Origin: Paraglomus occultum
Taxonomy: Eukaryota; Glomeromycota; Glomeromycetes; Paraglomerales; Paraglomeraceae
Reading direction: 5' to 3'
DNA: 20,639 nucleotides
Assembly (NCBI GenBank): GCA_910592205.1
Contig: CAJVPJ010000623.1
Location: 1-20,639, forward strand
The translations under genes and the position numbers were made by a program. Every line of letters starts with the position of its first letter. The stretch's first letter is position 1. Of the stretch, positions 10,301 to 19,687 are shown in pieces. Below the pieces are notes generated by a model. That model worked only from the letters and a program-made list of their open reading frames with translations, ran no database searches and was not told the origin of the DNA.

Positions 10301-11041
10301 CAAATTAGTAAGTGTCAATCTTACGAGACTCACTGGAATGTCCTCTTTTACAAATTTTTGACAGTAATTCTCCATACGCAAATGCCATCGTTTCTATCTC
10401 ATATTCTACAAACAACAAAAAAAAAATAGATTCCTTGAATGTCGAATAAGCAACATGTAATGACTTTGAAAACTTGATACGAAAAGTTGGCTTTACATGC
10501 CTTTAATTTCGTTTCTTTGAGATGTGTTCCATATGGAAGACTCAATTTCTCGGGCCAATTTCTTGAAGTAATCACTAACCCTAACTGAATCAAAGACGAT
10601 ATACAAGCAATTGGAGAAATGACTCGATCATTGAGGATACGTATCAGCCAACAAACTACGATCGCCCATCCTTGCGTATTTATCGGGAATAGAACATATA
10701 TATCTGACAAGATCTTTCCAAGCTGACTCGCAATCTGCTCGATCACTATCATTGCTAGAGAATATTGCTTCGAAAGAGTTGTGAACGGTGTGACAATCCT
10801 GCGTGGGAACCGCAGTCCGGAATGCGTCTAAATGAGACTGTAATAAGGTATCCAAAGTATTTTTCGCTGCCGTCATGATATCATCTGTCAATGGATTTAC
10901 AAAGAATCCTTTTATATTCGTTTTATAGAATTGCCTTACTAAGAAATTGATCAACCAGCATATTATATGTACTAATATTAGTACTAATTGATTTTTCCGG
11001 ATATATCCTATGTCAGGCGGTAGAGTCGACCAATTGATACT
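7355..11041 (-). CDS. TEL2: Tel2/TELO2, PIKK co-chaperone of the TTT complex (5' end unresolved)
   Basis: Modelled exons, 5' to 3' on the minus strand: 11041-10660, 10584-10501, 10405-10325, 10242-9802, 9711-9628, 9539-9400, 9297-9117, 9035-8819, 8747-8629, 8538-8409, 8336-8225, 8151-7913, 7831-7752, 7671-7355. All junctions keep phase and give 868 residues. Family landmarks appear in order: WSTLPPDI, ICSIPDKYARM, DYFKKLAREIE, AYGELLSKICKRG, LLSAWSD, the acidic DSDDEDDFVPY, the Telomere_reg-2 start IYLRDLIGYL, LDVIAKCAREI, YEPLLIQKVITTLAV and a helical C-terminus. Tel2 acts with Tti1/Tti2 and Hsp90-R2TP to stabilise TOR, ATM/Tel1 and ATR/Mec1. DSDDE matches the CK2-phosphorylated site that binds PIH1-type adaptors. 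An acceptor at 11042-11044 implies one or more upstream exons for roughly the first 70 residues, not identified. Intron 10406-10500 must use a GC donor to keep frame. Confidence 0.92.
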
Positions 11042-12924
11042 CTGAAAAGAATTTTATATTTATATCACCATCATACAATGCATTCGAATTTGAAATGCAT
11101 TAAAACAATGTGTCGTTGGTCTCTGCCCCCAGTGCTTTACAAGAAAGAAATTTTTTCGATAATGAAATAATAAATTTTCGCTCTACTTTTTTGTCCCATA
11201 GAAGCATAAGCATTTATGACCATTGTGGCAGACTAAAACGACACCGGAATTGAGGTCTTCTTTTAATGCCTCCGAAACCCACATACTCTTTTGTTAACCC
11301 ACATCTGGAAAATTGCCCCCCCAAAAAAATTTTTTTTATCACAATTATTTCTACTCTATTTTTAGACTAGCGCAATCTCGAATTCAAACTACCTTTCAGC
11401 CCCGACGATGCAACAACCTCGAATAGTTGAACCTGAACTCATTAACATATGTACGGTTTACTTGGATCAATATCTTTTTCTGTTTCAGACGCGTCATGCA
11501 AAAACCATGTTTTCGCCATTGAATGTCACCATGCGCCAATCTAAATAATGTGCAAACACTCAAAATTCATATTCCATGTTAATAAAGAGATGCTGAGGTG
11601 ACTGGGATTGAATCAACGAAACTGTTTTCATTAACACATGGTATGATTCGCAAAGACACATCGTTAGCTCAAATAATTTCCGCGAAAATAAATAATTTAG
11701 TGCTTTATCAAAACTCTTAAAGCGCTCGAGTACAACAAGTTCTGACAAGCCCTTTTCTTCTGAATTGCCACCATAAACGCCAGATACAATCTCTCTAATC
11801 AAAAATCGTAATACTGCAAATATTTTACATGTCCAAAACTTGTCCAACAGTGATGTACATTGTAACAGAGCACAAATAAATATGCTTTCGTAAATATAAA
11901 GGGCTCTTGAGCTATATTATTTATTGCTATTGTATGACTTTGTAAGCGGAGTGTAACCAGTGACAACTGCATGTTGAACGTCAACGCTGCATCATAATCA
12001 TAACAATAAATAAATAAATCTAACAACTTTTACCAGTACTAAGCTTTACAAAAATTGCTTACATTCACAAGTGAACTTTTGTTTAGCTTTATGTTAATGA
12101 CCCAACTTGTAATACTTCATAAGAAGGAGCCTCAATTAAACTAATCAATACTGTCAATAAAGATATTATATGTATTATTACTATTGGCAATGAAAACGAT
12201 TTCCCAGACACTAAACTCATTATCAACATGTTGACTTTGACAAGTTTTACTTGCTCCCGTGATAGAATTTTTGTTATTAACAATAAAATTCTGGATTTGC
12301 ATATCAGAGTGACCAAAGCATGTTCCTGTCCACGTAATTACTTTCGTATGACGCTCATTTGTCAGTAATTTGGGTTTACTATTATTATTAGTACATGCCC
12401 CACTTTAATTCACATTGACCACACCCCTTTTCCGTAAGGCCAAGTGTAACTTGCACACGAATCTTGTTTATTGTTTACTGACTAGTGATGTTACACAAAC
12501 AAAGGGCATGTCTTATTAAAAGTAGCCCCATTTCGGAATACCGTCGTTGTATTTCCCGCTTTACTGAACATATAGTTTTCTCTTCACACACCATATGTCA
12601 ATGATACGCGTCTTTCCTTAAATACATTTAGAAAAAAACACTATTGTTAAGCAAAGTTAGATCGATAATAATATCCTTTATTCAGTCTGACAACATATAT
12701 TTCCGGCAAAGCACAGCACCTGGTGGCGAATGGGAGTCCGTGACCGATAAAAACAAACTTGGATTTTGTCTCTCACGAATAATACCGACTTTGTGAACAA
12801 ACGTAACCTCTGACGCGAACAACGGGTGGAATCATATAATCAATAAATAGGCCAATGTTGTGGAGTAAGAAAAAAGAACCAACGTTAGTGTTAATGTAGA
12901 TAGCAATGACTACATATTATAAAA
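11042..12924. other. Divergent intergenic region between TEL2 and the RBR gene
   Basis: It should contain the missing first exon or exons and promoter of TEL2 (minus) and the promoter of the RBR gene (plus). A possible short TEL2 exon is 11162-11203 (minus), flanked by TAG and GTAAAG and joining in phase to the WSTLPPDI exon, but it is weak. The minus frame around 11173-11280 (SEALKEDLNSGVVLVCHNGH) is protein-like but unplaced. A C/A/T homopolymer tract lies at 11318-11338. Minus frames at 11799-12026 and 12089-12316 are hydrophobic, AT-driven and probably not genes. Confidence 0.5.
11560..11847 (-). CDS. Possible upstream exon of TEL2, or unrelated ORF
   Basis: A 95-codon open frame on the minus strand contains a mixed-composition central part, including EEKGLSELVVLERFKSFDKA followed by LNYLFSRKLFEL. 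This looks like amphipathic helices and would fit the alpha-solenoid N-terminus of Tel2, which is missing from the exons further downstream. I found no in-phase splice chain connecting it to the first resolved TEL2 exon, and there is no distinctive motif. The actual exon, if real, would be shorter than the open frame. Confidence 0.25.
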   Translation of the reverse strand: MDKFWTCKIFAVLRFLIREIVSGVYGGNSEEKGLSELVVLERFKSFDKALNYLFSRKLFELTMCLCESYHVLMKTVSLIQSQSPQHLFINMEYEF

Positions 12925-14902
12925 ATGATGCTTGAATTTCTTAAAACGTATTTGTCGCGGCTCGTCTGTTTGCTAGCAAAACCGATCCGCCTCAATTTTG
13001 AAGCATTCCTATTCGCTAATTATCACTTGTCCCGCCTTATTCATAGAGACGATTCTGCGGTCTTTGCAACAGACCCTGATATGTTCGAGGAAGCCACTAC
13101 TTCAAAGTCTAGAAAATCTAGATTTCGTTCATTTACATCAAGGCGATCCAGGCGTAACTCTAATCTCCGCCATGTATCTGATAGTTCTCCATCATCATCT
13201 TTTAGTAATTCGTCTCAGCAATCAACCCCCCAACGATTCAGCGGGATCGAATATAATATATGTACTTCTTGTTCGAATCCAGGTGAATTAGATCACTTGG
13301 ATCTTTGCAGAGCGTGTGCCGATATATTATTTAGCCATCACCTGGACATGAACGGAGATTCGAACGAGACGGGTGAAATTTACGATGAGACTTTGGATTG
13401 GGAAAGAAGAAATAATCCTATAGTTATTGATGACGACGACATTGAAAGGTCAATTACTCCGATATTGATTGAAGACGATGATTTTGATACTGAGCCGAGT
13501 CTAGCAATCATCGGAGACGAAGTCCACAACACGAGAGAAAGAAGCGACATTTATATAAGTGATCCTCCGAATTATTGGTGGGAAAATGAAAATGAAAGTC
13601 CGTCCCGGTGAGTTTGAAAAATCGGGATACCTCCATTCCCGCGCACAACTTGCCCGTTCAACGACAAAGTATTAATTTTGATTTAACGATTTGTATATTA
13701 ATTTAAATTCTAGAAATTTCGATTATTCTTATCTTGACGCGTCAGTAGAGGACGTTCTCGCAGAGGAACGTGACCTTACCGCGCTTGTAGAGTGTGCGAT
13801 ATGTTGTGATAAACTACCGATTCGTGATTTTGCGTTTCCGACCACTAAATGTAGTCATGCTGCCAGCATTTGTCGTGCATGTCTGAACGAGTACATAATA
13901 CGTGAAATAACAGATAAAGGGAATATTAACATTCGCTGTCCTGATACGGAATGTCAAATGATTTTTGCCCAAGAGGACATTAGAGAAATTGTAGATGAAG
14001 ATGTCTTTTCCAGGTAGGTTTAATGGAAGCGCAGATAGTTGAGTGGTCGAAGCAGTAGAGCATACGGTTTAATCCGATACGAGTGAAAGGTCTTGGACTA
14101 CAGAGTAAAGGGAAACAACTTTGTGCCTCGGTCTTTGGAATTACAGAATGGCTTCCAAATTCACTGACTGCTTGTTTTCTGGACAGGTTTGAGGCCTTGT
14201 CACTTCGTTTTGCACTCCAACAAGTCCCTGATTTCCGATGGTGCAAGAACGGAAATTGTCCGGCGGGCCAAATACATGAAGGAGGACGTATGTAGGCACT
14301 TTATTGCAAATCAAGACATCACTGCGTTATTTTCAATTTCTTATGCTATTGTTATTCATCAACCTCATCACTCACCATCATTACAGTCTCTGTTCCCATA
14401 ATGACTTGCACCGCCTGCAATGCTCGTAGCTGTTTTGTACACGATCTGCCTATTCATTCAGGTTTGCAGTGCGACCAATGCAAAGCCGAAGAAAATGAGG
14501 CAAACGCCCAAAAGGAGAAGGCCGACAAAGAAAAGGCTGAGAAAGCTTCAGAAGGGTTTCTTCAACAGCAGACGAAGCCTTGCCCCAAATGTAAATCGAG
14601 AATTATTAAAAACGGAGGATGTGATCATATGGTAAGGCGACACGGGGAAATTGATGGAAATTTGAATGAAAATAATGTTATCTGATAACCATTGCGTCTT
14701 TATAGACATGCAGAGCACCAAACTGTAGACACGAGTTCTGTTGGGTGTAAGTAAAACTTTCTTTACTATTTCCTAAACGTTCGCACATATACACCTTTTT
14801 CTAAACCTCTATTTTGTAACTATTAGTTGTTTCGCCGATTACGACCCAATCCGAAGACGTGGGACTCGATATCATAACAGAAATTGTCCATATTATAAGT
14901 AA
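12925..14902 (+). CDS. RBR (RING1-IBR-RING2) E3 ubiquitin ligase
   Basis: Exons 12925-13607, 13714-14013, 14187-14287, 14387-14631, 14706-14746 and 14827-14902 join in phase to 481 residues. An N-terminal serine/arginine-rich region is followed by a CxxC...CxxC zinc ribbon (C113, C116, C128, C131) and an acidic segment. RING1 uses C255, C258, C274, H276, C281, C284, C303 and C308. The IBR uses C347, C352, C369, C372, C377, H380, H385 and C390, with His at the sixth ligand position. A Lys/Glu-rich helix (about 396-417) leads to RING2, CPKCKSRIIKNGGCDHM; C440 matches the catalytic cysteine that carries ubiquitin as a thioester (Parkin C431 equivalent). RING2 continues as TCRAPNCRHEFCWVC and ends CPYYK, so the protein stops right after RING2 with no ariadne or C-terminal domain. 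Substrate unknown. The start uses the first of two tandem ATGs. Confidence 0.92.
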
Positions 14903-15294
14903 CAATGTACAATTCAATTTACTATATTTCAAATATTTAAATCGACGTCCGAATCCTCCGATACTCCAAATTCAACCTGCTGAGAAAATAAAGGATCACA
15001 CGATAAAATATTATGGGAGGGAGGGGGGATGTTTAAAGAAATATACAGGGATATTGATCGAGCGGAATGGATAAAAGTTATTAGGGTAATTGTTCGCTTT
15101 GGGTTGAAGGATATTATAAGAAGTATTGGAAGTAGATTGTAGTTCGTTTTGTGCAAAAGACTTGTTATAAATTTAGACAATTTACATAATATATATCTCT
15201 ATAACAGAGTGTTTCGTACATTGCATTATCAAATGGTTTTCCTAAACTGCTATTCAGTTCAGTCCTGCTTGGTAATGTTGACCTTGTTTAAATT
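14903..15294. other. Convergent 3' intergenic region
   Basis: Lies between the stops of the RBR gene (plus) and the cysteine-rich gene (minus). It holds AATAAA at 14987-14992 for the plus-strand gene. Open frames here on both strands lack features, and I see no additional gene. Confidence 0.6.
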
Positions 15295-16168
15295 CTATTC
15301 ACTCATTACATCGTCCGTTCCACAGTGATTGCAAACATAAAGTTCGCAGGATCTATTAGTTATGAAATGGCATTAGCATGCAAAAAAAATCATTGTAATT
15401 CTCTTTCTCCCCCTTCCTTCAATTACTTAATCTCCTCGACTCTACTTTTTTTCTTACCTATCTCTAATCTCGCAACAGCTGCTGCATCCATCTTCCTCGC
15501 ACTTATCACAGACACGAGTGCAAATAGGGCATACTATATTCCGGCACAATCTGCACTGTGTAAAGATTGTATATGCGTTGTTCTGTCTGCGACAGATATG
15601 ACAATTGCTCGGGGTGTATTTTCGTTTAGCTGTACCGGTGGGTAATTGGAAAGCGACTACTGTAGTCCCATGTTTCTTGTGTTGACGAATTGACAATTTC
15701 GAAAGAGATGGAGAAATTATTGATAGACGGTTTTCCTTTTCTTGTAATGTCGGTAAAGGTCATGGTTTAGGCAAGAAATGGCACCAGGGAAAGGTGAATG
15801 CGGGTAGAGTATATTGTAGAGAAAAGCAGGTAGAGAGAAAGATTGTTAGATGGTTTACTTGTGTAATATTGAGTCTATAGACATGGCTTTCTTGACAAAA
15901 CCCCGTGGTCACTAGTCTGTAATTTTCCACTTTCTCTCTCTCTCTCTCTTCACTTACCAAATCCAATCCGTGTCTCTTGACTCTCTACTTTCATATTCTT
16001 TGGGAATCTCATAAATTCAATAAACGGATTCTTTCTCTTCTTGTCTGCAAATCCCGTCATCGTTGCCGCCGTGACTGTGTCTGACGGATCTTGCGACCCA
16101 TTAGTCAGCAGTATTTGAAAAGGTGGAGAATCTGGGACCGGAATAATCTGATGGCGATCTGGGAGCAT
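15295..16168 (-). CDS. Cysteine-rich treble-clef/FYVE-like zinc-binding protein
   Basis: Three exons (16168-15958, 15740-15458, 15352-15295; introns 217 and 105 nt) join in phase to 183 residues starting MLPDRHQ. The N-terminal half is proline- and lysine-containing with no domain I recognise, including KKRKNPF, a possible nuclear signal. The C-terminal third is densely metal-binding: CHIC at 117-120, CRLC at 133-136, C141, C144, C148, C151, C156, C159/160, C167 and CNHC at 172-175. The order CxxC-x12-CxxC-x4-CxxC...CxxC is that of FYVE/RING-like cross-brace folds, with an extra CxxC pair inserted. I recall similar CHxCRR...CxICTRxC proteins of unknown function in other fungi, but cannot name the family. 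It is head-to-head with the MAPKK gene and convergent with the RBR gene. Confidence 0.8.
15933..15949. repeat. (TC)n microsatellite in an intron
   Basis: An uninterrupted TC run of 17 bases lies near the donor end of the first intron of the cysteine-rich gene (a GA run in the transcript). Its length may vary between strains. Confidence 0.85.
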
Positions 16169-16946
16169 GTATAATTTGTGTTTTGATGTAGAAATACAAA
16201 CAGATAAAGAAGGAGTGTGTTGCCTTGCGGGAAGGTGTCTCAAATGGACGGGAATATTTATCTCGGTGAGATTGTCCGAAGAAGGGAATACCAGAGCGCG
16301 AGATGCGGGTGGAGTTACGACGCGAAAGATAGTTTCAGAAATTTGGGGCTAATAAGATTCTATTGGTCGACGACACTAATACACTTTTTGAGGGATTTCT
16401 GATGACGTGCAGTTCTAAATATAAACTTTATAATACATTGATATACTAATACTTATAATAATAACCGATAATAACAATGATAAATAAAAATAGTAATCAC
16501 TGTTAATCTTATTACGATATTACTATTCCTAACCACCTGTTTGTTATACTACACACTAATACCAATATTTACAACAAAATACTTTTTTTTTTCTCAGTCA
16601 GAGAATGTAAATTAAAATTGGGCAGATATCATCGTGAATGCATCCCATTTGTTGTTCTCTAAATAACTACAAGATATGCGCCCGAAATAAAGAATATAAA
16701 CTCAAATTTCAGATCTTCGATACGATCAAAAAAAAGGCAACACCGCCTAAACTCTCTTCAAACAACGCATTCGCTTTTTACATAATAAATAACCGAAAAT
16801 CCATACGGTTACCTGGTCACCTGCTTGTTATTTATTTGTTCATTCATTCGACGCACTAATAGATATATACCATAATAAACACCCAGTTTGGCAAAGCGAT
16901 TCTCACCCACACACATATTTCACCAATTCCATAGCATCTATAGAAA
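16169..16946. promoter_or_regulatory. Bidirectional promoter region, zinc-protein gene / MAPKK gene
   Basis: The 778 bp between two divergent start codons contain no supported gene. The centre (about 16400-16620) is very AT-rich, as expected of a nucleosome-poor fungal promoter. I see no operator I can name. Confidence 0.5.
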
Positions 16947-18740
16947 ATGACATCTACTCCAGTTTCACGAGGTAAACCATTACCGTCTGGCGCTGGTCGC
17001 CTCAAGGTGCGAACCAACGCTCCAACACGCTTGGAAATACCCTCTCCGGGGAACACGCTCACGTCCTCAACCTCTGCACCTTCTTCCCTCTCTCCTCTCA
17101 TTCTCCCTGCGCCAAACTCTTCGAGCTCAAGTGTATCAGAACAGGCAGAGAGACTAACATCGGAACTCATGATTGCCATATCGGGCAAGAAGAGTGAAGG
17201 TGAAGTGAGTGAAGTAAATAATGCTGTCAAGTTGGAGGACGAGGCCACCAGTTTGAAGGCAGAGGAATTTCAAGATTTGGAAAGACTAGGCGAGGGTGCC
17301 GGTGGAACTGTTATGAAAGTTTGTCATATTCCTACTGGAAAGATCATGGCTAAGAAGGTATGTGGCAAAGAGAAAGAAACGAATTGTTTGTTGGGTAACG
17401 GTTTGGATAATCGAATATAGAGATCGAGTAATGTCGTTCGATTAACATCCAGTCCGATTGATATGACAGTTTTTATTCTAACACGCCTCGAACCTTTTAC
17501 TCTTTCACTGCGAACAGAAAATCAACGTTGACCCTAACCAGCATGTACATCGTCAAATTCTCCGCGAGCTCGAGTTTCTCGGCACATGTCATTCTCCGCA
17601 TATCGTTACTTACTTTGGAGCACTTTTAGAAGATGAGGGTTCGTCGGTTGGTATTTGCATGGAATATTGCGAGGGCGGTAGTCTGGATGCCATCTATAAA
17701 TGTGTTAGCAGACGACAGGGAAGGATTGGCGAGGCAGTACTTGGGAAAATTGGCGAAGCGGTAAGTAGAAAACTCAACCGATCAAATATGGGCGATTAAC
17801 TTTGTTGATTTATTAATCAGTTTAGTGTCGTCAATAATTAAATGAGTAGGTCGACTATTGATAACACCCTCGTTATTCATTAATCACATGATTTTATTGT
17901 CAGGTGTTGAACGGCTTGGTTTATCTGCACAGTCACAAGATTATTCACAGAGGTTAGTTGAGCAGCTTGATAGATCTTTTGACGATATCGTGTCCATAAA
18001 GCTCATTTTATTAATTGTTTTAATAGACATCAAACCATCAAATATTTTGGTAACAAAGAAGGGTGTAATCAAAATCTGTGACTTTGGTGTCTCTGGGAAT
18101 TTGGTAGCGTCCTTAGCACAGACATTCCTTGGCACTAGTTACTACATGGCTGTAAATATCACTTCAAATTTATTCTTGATCTTAAGATTTTAGCAAGTAA
18201 AACACAAGAGTGACTAAAGCACTCTTGCAAAACAAAGCCCTGCCCCCAACACCCTATTCTTTCCGTTCTGAAACATGTTTCATTCTTGCTCACCTTTTCC
18301 ACGTTTCGACTTTTTATCAACAGCCCGAGCGTATTCAAGGACGTCAATACAGGGTCTCAGCTGATGTATGGTCACTAGGTTTAACCATAATGGAAGTTGC
18401 AGAGAACAAATTCCCGTACCCATCTGTGTTAGGTCCAATCGAATTGGTTGCACACATAACGAAAATGGATCCACCTCAACTGAGTAACGATTGTGATTGG
18501 AGTCAGGACTTGAGAGACTTTTTGCGAGTTTGGTAAGACATCGATCCGAGTCTCAAGCTTTTATGGCAATATTGTTTACTTATCAGACACCTGACTTTAC
18601 TTTATGACAGCTTGGAAAAGGATGGAGAGAAGCGGCCGACGCCAAAGCAGATGCTTGATCATCCTTTCATTCAGAGGTCTGCAGCCAGACAAGTAAATCT
18701 TGAGCGATGGATTCGACAAGTGTGGGAATGGTCAGACTAG
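16947..18740 (+). CDS. MKK1: MAPK kinase of the cell-wall-integrity type (Mkk1/Mkk2/Pek1)
   Basis: Exons 16947-17357, 17518-17760, 17904-17952, 18027-18151, 18324-18532 and 18611-18740 join in phase to 388 residues. A Ser/Pro-rich N-terminus (about 105 residues) precedes a full kinase domain: glycine loop GEGAGG (115-120), ATP lysine K137 in [18 protein letters not shown], catalytic IIHRD (D235), DFG (253-255), APE (276-278), and the Mkk signature [11 protein letters not shown] followed by [20 protein letters not shown]. The activation segment has S263-L-A-Q-T267, the S-xxx-T pair phosphorylated by a MAPKKK (Bck1 type). The family phosphorylates the Slt2/Mpk1/Pmk1 MAPK controlling wall repair. 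Kinase subdomains and the C-terminal helix ([13 protein letters not shown]) align throughout with yeast Mkk1. Unusual: lysine replaces the usual leucine before K137. Assignment to Mkk rather than Pbs2 or Ste7 rests on SLDAIYK and PERIQG. Confidence 0.95.
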
Positions 18741-19320
18741 AAAAATAAGGACAAAGAGATTGAGTGTTAAGGAGAATAATAGTGAACTGGCATAAGATGA
18801 GGGTTAATTGAGATTTGTTATTCTATTTTAATTCCATTTAAAACACTGGACATCCTGTAACCATTATCTTCTCCGTCAACATCTTTTGATCCCTTGTATT
18901 ATATAGTGTTTAGTTCTTTTCTGGAACATTGTATTTACATTGAGAGAATTCTTGCTTTGTTACTTCATTTATTCTTTTTCTCTTTAATTTTTTTTTTATT
19001 TTTTGTAAGTACTTGGAATAGCGAACTTCAATTACAAATACTCGTCGATAAACCGACACGAAAAGAAAGAAAAAAGAAACGAATAAAGACGGGTCATAAT
19101 TAGTAATATGCTGAACGCACAAGTCGAATGGTCCTTTGATAACCCTTCTGTCGCTTTGGATTCAGATTGAATGTTCTTCCTGTCATAATATAATTTATAG
19201 AGCTGGCGCCAAATCCAATTTACTTTATTCTATAGAGATCTACACTAATGCTAAAGCTTCGCATCTCACGTGACATAACAACACAAGCTTGCGCACTGAG
19301 AATTTTTTACAATTCAAACC
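18741..19320. other. Intergenic region downstream of the MAPKK gene
   Basis: Holds the 3' untranslated region of the MAPKK gene and, at the right, the upstream region of the ORF at 19321. Short open frames on both strands around 18894-19122 are low-complexity (Phe/Leu or Lys rich) and not supported. I see nothing else. Confidence 0.6.
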
Positions 19321-19683
19321 ATGTCTGCAGAAATTCACAATTTGATTAGAGCCTCCTTAGAAAGTGAGAAAAGGCTGAGATGGTTTTGGGATTGGCCACT
19401 TAATAAGACAACAATAAGACCAACTCTAATTGACAACGTCTACTACGGTACTGGAAGGTCGACGGCGACACCGGATTCTCCAGGTCTTTATTCGGCACAC
19501 GCGAGGATACTGGTATTACTTGGAACTAGCAAAGAGTGTACGCCAACACTGGTGAATGAGTTTGCTAGAATATACTCACTTCCGACACATAAGTATAACA
19601 ATAACGTTAATCAATTTAGACGATATGTGACATGGCTTGAATATCGCAACAGTCTCATAGATGGATGGATTTTACATATTTAA
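19321..19683 (+). CDS. Hypothetical protein, 120 residues
   Basis: An intact ATG-to-TAA frame with protein-like composition: a charged, Trp-rich N-terminus (LESEKRLRWFWDWPLNKTT), a glycine-containing middle (YYGTGRST) and a helical C-terminal half ending YVTWLEYRNSLIDGW. It has no signal peptide, membrane segment or zinc motif, and I do not recognise the family. The stop lies 4 nt before the frame of the kinase-like pseudogene, which also opens at ATG 19661 overlapping this tail. The two may thus be parts of one decayed gene separated by another frameshift, or this may be a separate short gene. Confidence 0.45.
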   Translation: MSAEIHNLIRASLESEKRLRWFWDWPLNKTTIRPTLIDNVYYGTGRSTATPDSPGLYSAHARILVLLGTSKECTPTLVNEFARIYSLPTHKYNNNVNQFRRYVTWLEYRNSLIDGWILHI

Positions 19684-19687
19684 AGAC

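Noticed and set aside
10960-11005. Possible short intron in the first TEL2 exon (GTACTA...TTCTTAG)
   Set aside because: Removing it creates an immediate stop and breaks phase, whereas the unspliced frame stays open, although its local sequence is unusually hydrophobic for Tel2.
11318-11338. C8-A7-T8-like homopolymer tract as a structured regulatory element
   Set aside because: Homopolymers of this kind are common in AT-rich intergenic DNA, and nothing nearby indicates a function.
12089-12316. Minus-strand hydrophobic ORF of 75 codons
   Set aside because: The hydrophobic composition follows from AT-rich DNA. It has no ATG context, no splice chain and no recognisable domain.
14030-14110. tRNA-like stretch (GTTGAGTGGTCGAAG, resembling a D-arm) inside an RBR intron
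   Set aside because: There is no proper B box (GGTTCGAnTCC) or acceptor-stem pairing. It sits within a well-supported intron and cannot be folded into a cloverleaf by eye.
14083-14295. 70-codon plus-strand ORF overlapping RBR exon 3
   Set aside because: Its first two thirds are intron. Only 14187-14287 belongs to the RBR reading frame, as shown by the in-phase join across 14014-14186.
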